Assembly: GCF_014898055.3 (NCBI RefSeq)
Contig: NW_023604861.1
Coordinates: 83,114,399-83,178,398, forward strand
DNA from: Talpa occidentalis
Taxonomy: Eukaryota > Chordata > Mammalia > Eulipotyphla > Talpidae
Reading direction: 5' to 3'
Length of the DNA stretch: 64,000 nucleotides
The notes under the pieces were generated by a model that did no database searches, had not been told where the DNA came from, and worked only from the letters and a program-made list of their open reading frames with translations. A program made the position numbers and the translations under genes. Positions 54,641-64,000 of the stretch are shown piece after piece; within the stretch, counting starts at the first letter, position 1; every line of letters begins with the position of its first letter.

Positions 54641-56426
54641 ATAGATAGAGGAGAATGTGATCCAAGAGAGTAAAACGCTTTACTTGAAATCTAAGGATAA
54701 GAAAAGGAAGATTCCCCTGCCCTTGCTGGAAATAGCTCCAGGGCTCCTGACTTAATGTTTGCGTGTGAGCTTATTTCCACCAGAGAAAGACGACTCAGAG
54801 GGGGAGGTTGGTAGCTATTTCTCAAGCATTTGTAGAAGGCCTGCTGTGTTCTGATATTGTCAAGTGTCACGATGAATTCATAAGCAGGTTTCTATCAGGC
54901 TAGTTGAAGTCACAGCTCTGCATCGAGGAGCCAGTCACCTGGGGAGATGGTGTTTTTGAGGGGAGCAGTGCCGGTCAGTGGTGAGCCACAGCCACACTGG
55001 AGTTGGAGGAGAGGGCTGCAGGGAAGAGGAGGGGAGAAGAACCCTATTTGGCGAGCTCCAGTGATTGGCCTGGGGCCACCGCTAATGGAACAGGCAGTGA
55101 ATGGCGAGGAGGGCTCAAAGCCCAGGGCAAGGTGGAGAGTGCAGAAACACCCTTCCCACTCCATTTCACCCTGTCTCCCCCAAATCACAGCCAGGCTGCT
55201 CAGCTTGGGGTTTCAAGCTTCCCTTACTTCAGAGCAGAAACTCTTTCTACAACCCACGTATGGAACAAGCAAACTCTGGGGATATAATCAAAGCACAACT
55301 TAGTTTTTGTCTGCCAGTTCCCCGTAAACATTTATTCTGTGGGGTTTCTGCCCTCATTCCCTGAGTGGAAACTATGACAGGCAGGCAGGGAATTTTTCTG
55401 CTCACCTTTAGCCAGTCCACTCTGTCTTAAGGCCTCGGTCTGAAGTCAGTAAGCAGATGCCCATCAGACGGCCCTGGGGGTCAACACCCCGTCTCCTGGC
55501 TGGATCCACTTAGAGTATAGAGTTGTGTTCAGCACATGGTGTGTGTGGAGGAAGGAGGGCGCTTGCTTCTTCTTGTTCCTGTTTTGTGTCCACATCCCCC
55601 CCACCCTCCGGGTTGTCACCAAGGTTCTGACTCACACAGGCCAGGACTGAGGGAGCCTGTGTTAGAGGTGAGGCCCCACCTCATGTGCTTGCTGCCCCTG
55701 CTGACCGGGCACCCTCTGGGTGGCACATGCTTAAAGCCAGTTTATTTTCTTGTGGAATCTTTCTGGAGAGGCCCTCAGAGCCTCCCCTGCATCTCCTGAC
55801 AGGAGTGGCAGATGCTGTGTGCCTTTCGCTAGTGTCCCCACCCTTGCTGCTCAGATGGACCTCCTCATAGTCTCTTGCTGCTGGAGCCCCAGTTTCCAGG
55901 TAGCAGGATTCAGGGCCTTTGGGGGGCCTTTGGGTAGCCCTCTTTGCAGGAAGCATTTGTCTTCTGGTCCAGCAGATTTGAGTGCAGCACCTTCTGAATG
56001 TAGCCTCTCTCCCCGCTCCTGCTGCAGCTGCTGTCATGTCCTTGAGCTCATGCCAGGTGTCAGGCTTGTCCCCAGCTGCAGGAAAGTCATGGCAGGGGAG
56101 CGGGGACAATACCACCAATGTGATGCCCATGAAGGGGGTGGGTCTCAGAGTACAGTAGGAGCTCCCTCCTAAGAAGTGTCTTCAGAAATCCTTGCTTCAT
56201 CTGACTCTGAACTAGGTGTGAAACCCTGAGTCCCAAAAGTGGGTCCCAGACCCTCTCCTTGGTAAATTCCAGAGCTCTGGTCCCTTGCTCTGGAGTTTCA
56301 CATTTCTTGTCTCCTGCTATCCTGGTGAAAACTTCACTTGTAATTTACTGTTCCAAGTCATTTGTTCATTCTGTGATCCATCAGGCAGGCGCCTGCTATA
56401 TGCACAGTCCAGATTGCTTGGGACAA

Positions 56427-56466
56427 CATACACACACACACATACACACACACAAACACACACATA
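56427..56466 (+). repeat. (CA)n microsatellite
   Basis: About 40 nt of CA repeats with T and AA interruptions. Confidence 0.92.
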
Positions 56467-56582
56467 CCAGTACCATCCCAGCAGATGCTGTGGGTGGCAT
56501 GCTTTAAGAGCTACAGGGGAATGAGGAGGATGAACTGCAGGGCTACTCCAGGGAGGGGAGGAGGTAGCAAAGGATGACTTAG

Positions 56583-57482
<900 letters not shown>

Positions 57483-57625
57483 CTCTGGACCAAACCAGTG
57501 GAGAGACCAGCTCCGCCCCTCCCAACTCCTCCACCTCTTCTGTCAGCAGCACAGGATCAAGGCTCCCTCGTACCAGGCAGACCACGTAGTGTTTCAGGAC
57601 AAAGAATACACCATTGAAGAAATAG
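57483..57625 (+). CDS. DYSF: Dysferlin exon 46 (linker C2F-C2G)
   Basis: The exon is 143 nt, entering with the last base of a Val codon and leaving after one base. It begins [16 protein letters not shown] and ends KEYTIEEI (about human residues 1687-1733). This is the ferlin segment [14 protein letters not shown] that follows C2F. QADHVVF and EYTIEEI differ from human at a few positions (from memory). The donor is TAG/GTGAGC. Confidence 0.98.
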
Positions 57626-60424
<2,799 letters not shown>

Positions 60425-60642
60425 TGACTAGGCCCAGCCACTGGCTTGGAACTGAGTTGTGGGTGGGGCCAGAAGGTCATTCTTGGGCCAGGCTTTGGGC
60501 GACTTGGGCCACAAGGTTCTGCTCTCATGTCGGCTGGCCAAGTGTCTGGCCAGGCAAGCATTGGAGACTTCTTGGGTGATCGGGCTTCCTGGCATCTCAG
60601 GGTGGAGCACCACCCTTTGGTGGGAAATCCATGTGGACCTGA

Positions 60643-61168
<526 letters not shown>

Positions 61169-61310
61169 TTGGATGGTTGGCTTTGAAGAACACAAACAAA
61201 AGACAGACGTGCATTATCGGTCCCTGGGAGGTGAAGGCAACTTTAACTGGAGGTTCATTTTCCCTTTTGACTACCTGCCAGCTGAGCAAGTCTGTACCAT
61301 AGCCAAGAAG
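61169..61310 (+). CDS. DYSF: Dysferlin exon 50 (C2G, middle)
   Basis: The exon is 142 nt, entering with the last base of a Gly codon and ending in phase 0. It begins [19 protein letters not shown] and ends [11 protein letters not shown] (about human residues 1843-1889). [18 protein letters not shown] is a ferlin-specific insertion in C2G. The donor is AAG/GTGAGT. The next exon, expected to begin with DAFW, is not in the window. Confidence 0.98.
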
Positions 61311-64000
61311 GTGAGTGTCATTCCCGTCCCCAAGGGTGCTAGTGTCAGGGCTTTCTAATGTCAGCGGGACCACACACCAGTGACCACCCTGTCATCACTA
61401 TGCCTTCATGGCTGCCCCACCCTTGTTGGACTGACCACTGCCATCCCCCCATGACAGCTACAGCCATTATCTCATCACTGCCACTGTGATCACCACCATT
61501 TCCCCATCACTGGAAATGTCACTACCACTATTGTCTCCATCACTGTCAATGTCGCCACCTCCATTGCTCTGTCATTTCCAGTAACACTACCACCATTGTC
61601 CTCTCACTGCCAAATTTATCACCACCATCGTCCCATTAGTGCTCAAACTGCCACCACCATCTCCACCTCCACCCCCAGTTCTCCCACTTCCACCTTCATT
61701 TCCCCCTCACCATCACACCCCATGATGCCAGTGCCACAACCATCATCTATAACTGAGGCCAAATCCTGAAATTATTGCCTTTCTCCCTACCTGACACAAA
61801 CCAAACAGCAGGAGAGGCCATGGGGTCAGAAGAAGAAGAACACTTGCAGGCAAACCCAGCATGGCCATCAGAAGGGCAGTGGGGCAGACCCCATAGGAGA
61901 ACTTCCCAAGAGGACCAACCTGGCCTGTGGATTTGGCATTGTAGGACTGGGTGTTGCCAAGCAAAGTTTCTACTGCTACCTCCTTACCACATTTCTGTGT
62001 CTGGCACCTGTGGTCACTGTCCAAGCTGAATAGTTGCTGGAGCGACTCTGTTCTTCCAGGCCAAAAACCCCTCCTCTTTCCCCAGGCTGAAGGCACCTGG
62101 TGAGGCCTGCTGCATCATCCCGGGGAGTGGTGGATTCAGGAGCCTCAGTGCTCTCTGATTCAGCATTTCCGAGTTTAGGTCTCCTCTGGCCCATATATGC
62201 TTCACTCCTGACATAGGCAATACCCGAGGGCAGTGGCTCCTTCCTGGTTGCACCACACCTGTCCTTAGGGAGCGGCCTAGAGCTCCCTAAGGGGAAGGGT
62301 GCTGCAGGCAGCGAGGGCCTCGTGGCCAGGCTAACTGGAGGTAGGAGGAGCCTCTGTTGGAAGTGCTGGCTGCCAGTGTCCCAGCCTAGTGCTCTCCCAG
62401 CCAAAAACCTCGCTGAGGTTTAGTTTCTTCAGGTGATATTTTTTTCCAGAGGTGGTACAAGGCTTCAAGTTGCAAAACTTCTAAGACTCCTTTCCCTTAA
62501 AGAAGGGAAATATATATAATATACTTCCACCTCCCAGGCCTTCTTAATTCTCTTCATTGCATCCTTGCTCATGACCCCTACCCAGCCCAGCACACAGCAT
62601 CCTCTACACTGTAGGGAAACCAGAATGTCCCACTGAGCATTCTGTAAATAGCAAACAAAGAAAATACAGGGGGGCAATGTTAAATGAATTCTTTTACCCA
62701 GGGGTTGCTGCATAGTCCTATAGAAAGCAGAATTCAGCAACAGTCCTGAGTTCTGTGAGCCAAGGAAAGACTAGACTGTTTGTAGGCTGAATCTTGTTTG
62801 CCTCTGCTCAGTGTGTCTGTCCGTCACTAGATGTTTCCATGGCAAAACAAATGCTGCATTTGATGGGGAGAGTTCCAGTTGAAACAGCCATCATCACTCT
62901 TCTGTATGGACACAGGGAGAGTGGGACTGGAAATTGGGTGGGGCGCCAAGGCATCCACGTGCTGTCCCCGGTGCTCACCAAGCCCTGCAAGACCTGGCGG
63001 GGGAAGCTGAGGCTGAGAGGTGTGAACGGGCCTGCCCAAATGCGAGGCAGGATGCCCTTCACTGTTAAAGGTGGAGCTACAGCCAAGATACAGGCGAGGA
63101 GTTGTACTACCCAGAGGCTTCTGGTTTTTTCTACAGTGTGGAAGGAGAGATAACCTCTGGCACTGTGACAGGGATTTGAGACAAGCGACAAAAGCTGGTA
63201 GTTGCTGTTATGCTGAGCAAGGGCGAGAATACGCTAATTGGTGGCACAGAGAGACCTATTGGGGTCACTGATTAAGAATTTGATGTGGTCCAGTGCTGGC
63301 AAAGATTCTCTGCGCTATCAGTCCCCTCAGGGAAGAAGGGAAGAGTGATCTGAAACATGGTGGCGCTGCCCACAGGGAAGGAAGGGAACCCAGGAGTCCA
63401 GGGGTCCAGGAGAGACACTTAGGAGTGGGGAGGCTGAGGGAGCCTCAGAGCGGAAATTCCACCTGTGTGTTGCCAGGTTCCTGGAGAGGGTGGGTGGAGG
63501 CTGGTTGGTGGAAATCAGAAGGGAGGTTGAGACACAGAGCCAGGTGGTGCTGAAATCAGTCAGGAGCATGAGGGAGGAACTCGCTTGACACAGCAGAGTC
63601 AGTGGGTCCCTTTGTGGGAACAGGGAGGCAGGCGGAGCCGTGCCCCTGGAGGCAGGCAGAGCGGTGCCCTCTGTAGGCACCAATGAACCATCTGGACGAA
63701 AGGACTGAGTCAGGAGTGGGTTAGGATGGGGGCAGTGCACAGCCTCTGGGCTCCCCTAGTCCTGCTGCAGAGCCAGCCCTCTGCTGAGGGGTTCAGGGCC
63801 TCTGGCAGGCAAGCCCTCAAGGGACCCCATTAACCAGACGAGACTGTCGTAAAGTACAAGGTCTCCTTTCATCCAGCTGCTTTGAACCACCGCTGGTTGC
63901 CCCGACTGGCTCCCCACCTGGAACCCAGCACACCCACTGGGGCCTGCCTGCGCGTCAGGCACCCACCCTGCAAATAAACAGCTAGTAAAAGGGCCCAGAT
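61311..64000 (+). other. Intron 50 (5' part)
   Basis: This 2690-nt piece begins with a degenerate CAC/CAT-rich region at about 61430-61745. The rest to the window end is unique-looking GC-rich sequence. I searched by eye for the next dysferlin exon and did not find it. Overlapping open frames on both strands near 62-63.7 kb have no known similarity. Confidence 0.8.
61430..61745 (+). repeat. Degenerate CAC/CAT trinucleotide-rich region
   Basis: Units such as CACCACCAT, ATCACTGCCA and CCATCACTGTCA recur irregularly for about 300 nt, the remains of an old trinucleotide or short minisatellite expansion. Confidence 0.7.

Noticed and set aside
61311..64000. Dysferlin exon 51
   Set aside because: No segment encoding DAFW followed by the conserved C2G residues with flanking splice sites was found, so the next exon is beyond the window.

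Overview
The window is vertebrate nuclear DNA from a placental mammal. It holds one gene on the + strand, dysferlin (DYSF), entered in its intron 33 and left in its intron 50. I recovered 17 constitutive coding exons (34 to 50 in the human 55-exon numbering, as I remember it) and the alternative exon 40a. Every exon has an AG acceptor and a GT donor. The reading frame joins across all 17 exons without a stop: 1965 nt or 655 codons, and 2028 nt or 676 codons with exon 40a. The gene therefore looks intact here. The promoter, 5' exons, last five exons and 3' UTR lie outside.

Layout: 1-14141 is GC-rich and carries exons 34-40, encoding the end of C2D, a linker and C2E. 14142-43539 is the 29.4 kb intron 40. 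It is unique and moderately GC-rich to about 19.8 kb, and exon 40a lies at 19024-19086. From 19.8 to 30 kb it is AT-rich and made mostly of old L1 pieces, mainly antisense. From 30 to 37 kb it is largely unique plus one long ancient repeat, and from 37.9 to 41.7 kb it is antisense L1 again. Seven copies of one tRNA-derived SINE family and a processed pseudogene of the ribosome-biogenesis gene NSA2 lie in this intron. 43540-43638 is exon 41. 43639-51754 is intron 41, A-rich and mainly sense-strand L1 debris. 51755-61310 carries exons 42-50 (linker, C2F, linker, start of C2G). 61311-64000 is part of intron 50.

Organism: MIR, L2, MER5-like and old L1M/L1ME elements point to a eutherian mammal. 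I see no Alu, B1/B2, BovB, camelid or equid SINE. The young-looking SINE (tRNA-like head starting GGGCCTCCC, AAATAAAT tail) is lineage-specific. Its layout recalls carnivore SINEs, but the tRNA part differs. A laurasiatherian such as a pangolin or a bat is a guess, not an assignment.

The exons encode the C-terminal half of a large calcium-dependent membrane-repair protein of the muscle plasma membrane. Exon 40a adds the linker segment that calpains cut after membrane injury, releasing the C2F-C2G-transmembrane module. I found no second protein-coding gene, no RNA gene and no novel system. The most notable points are conserved exon 40a with its weak splice sites, the nested SINE insertion, the NSA2 retrocopy, two consecutive 30-nt microexons, and the long AG-free tracts before exons 36 and 42.
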